From: Acinetobacter sp.
GTDB lineage: Bacteria; Pseudomonadota; Gammaproteobacteria; Pseudomonadales; Moraxellaceae
Direction of reading: 5' to 3'
Assembly: GCA_030152605.1 (NCBI GenBank)
Contig: JASLJB010000163.1
Location: 1 to 14,398, forward strand
DNA: 14,398 nt
The position numbers were made by a program, and so were the translations under genes. The notes beneath the pieces are model-generated. The model worked only from the letters and a program-made list of their open reading frames with translations. It made no database searches and was not told the origin of the DNA. Shown piece after piece: positions 13,908 through 14,398 of this stretch. Position 1 is the stretch's first letter; each line of letters opens with the position of its first letter.

Positions 13908-14398
13908 ATGAATCAACTTGCCAGCAAAATTAATATCAGAAGTGAAGAATTTAAAACCAACCAAGCGGCGATGCAAAAGGTGGTGGATGATTTAAGACAA
14001 GTCACCAACAACATCGCTTTGGGTGGCAGTGAAAATGCGCGTCAAAAACATTTGGCCCGTGGCAAGTTATTGGCCCGCGATCGTATTAATCAACTGATCG
14101 ATGCTGGTAGTGCTTTTTTAGAAATTGGTCAGTTTGCTGCCCATGGGGTCTATGCCGATGATGTTCCGGCAGCCGGTGTTATCGCTGGCGTCGGACAAGT
14201 CAACGGGATCAGTTGTATGATCGTGGCCAATGATGCCACCGTGAAAGGCGGTACCTACTACCCGCTCACGGTGAAAAAACATTTACGTGCTCAAGAAATC
14301 GCAGAGCAAAATCGCCTGACCTGTATTTATCTGGTCGATTCTGGCGGTGCTTACCTCCCGATGCAGGATGAAGTTTTCCCAGACCGTGATCATTTTGG
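13908..14398 (+). CDS. liuB: Methylcrotonyl-CoA carboxylase beta (carboxyltransferase) subunit, partial
   Basis: The frame is open from the ATG at 13908 to the right edge, about 163 codons, so only the N-terminal part is present. AAGGA (13895-13899) lies eight bases before the start. Sequence features match the carboxyltransferase beta subunit of 3-methylcrotonyl-CoA carboxylase: HLARGKLLARDRINQLID, ANDATVKGGTYYPLTVKKH, and IYLVDSGGAYLPMQDEVFPDRDHF. It carboxylates 3-methylcrotonyl-CoA with biotin carried by the alpha subunit (not in the window), the step after isovaleryl-CoA dehydrogenase in leucine degradation. The gap to liuA is 153 bases, on the same strand. Also called mccB. Geranyl-CoA or propionyl-CoA carboxylase beta is a less likely alternative; the GGTYYPLTVKKHLRAQEIA stretch favours methylcrotonyl. 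Confidence 0.92.
   Translation, partial: MNQLASKINIRSEEFKTNQAAMQKVVDDLRQVTNNIALGGSENARQKHLARGKLLARDRINQLIDAGSAFLEIGQFAAHGVYADDVPAAGVIAGVGQVNGISCMIVANDATVKGGTYYPLTVKKHLRAQEIAEQNRLTCIYLVDSGGAYLPMQDEVFPDRDHF

Overview
The window looks like chromosomal DNA from a gammaproteobacterium, most likely Acinetobacter. The basis is protein similarity as I recall it, the moderate-to-low GC content, and intergenic hairpin repeats built on a CATCCCAACCTTCC-type core that I associate with that genus. No search was run, so the genus is an inference. I see no rRNA, tRNA, CRISPR array, phage gene or intact insertion sequence.

Layout. (1) 1-1215, minus: the N-terminal part of a methylenetetrahydrofolate reductase fused to a Cys-rich MetV-like domain, cut by the window edge. 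(2) 1216-1602: a divergent intergenic region. (3) 1603-4004, plus: a type I ABC exporter translationally coupled (TAATG overlap) to a MaoC-like hot-dog dehydratase. (4) 4111-5139, plus: an AraC-family regulator, followed by two interlocked perfect inverted repeats. (5) 5370-5744, plus: a stand-alone gcvH, convergent with cysK (5820-6818, minus) across a short repeat-rich junction. (6) 6927-7616, minus: a SAM-dependent methyltransferase. (7) 7617-8174: a non-coding region with a 180-bp-period array of REP/BIME-like elements. (8) 8175-11647, minus: two tandem paralogous acyl-CoA synthetases with an identical leader carrying the ribosome binding site. (9) 11772-12398, minus: a TetR-family regulator divergent from (10) 12582-14398, plus: isovaleryl-CoA dehydrogenase and the start of the methylcrotonyl-CoA carboxylase beta subunit, the first genes of a leucine/isovalerate (liu-type) degradation cluster.

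How the genes fit together. The right third forms a catabolic unit. The TetR gene sits back-to-back with the liu genes, and a GTGAAT-N4-ATTCAC palindrome overlaps the -35 of the proposed liu promoter, which suggests repression relieved by an acyl-CoA. The two acyl-CoA synthetases lie downstream of the TetR gene on the same strand and could feed branched or short-chain acids into the pathway. The left and centre hold housekeeping one-carbon and sulfur metabolism genes (MTHFR, gcvH, cysK), plus an exporter and regulator of unknown substrate.

Nothing in the protein set looks like a wholly new system. The unusual material is non-coding: the interlocked inverted repeats after the AraC gene, the BIME-like array, the Shine-Dalgarno hairpin shared by the duplicated synthetases, and the palindromes in the liu control region.
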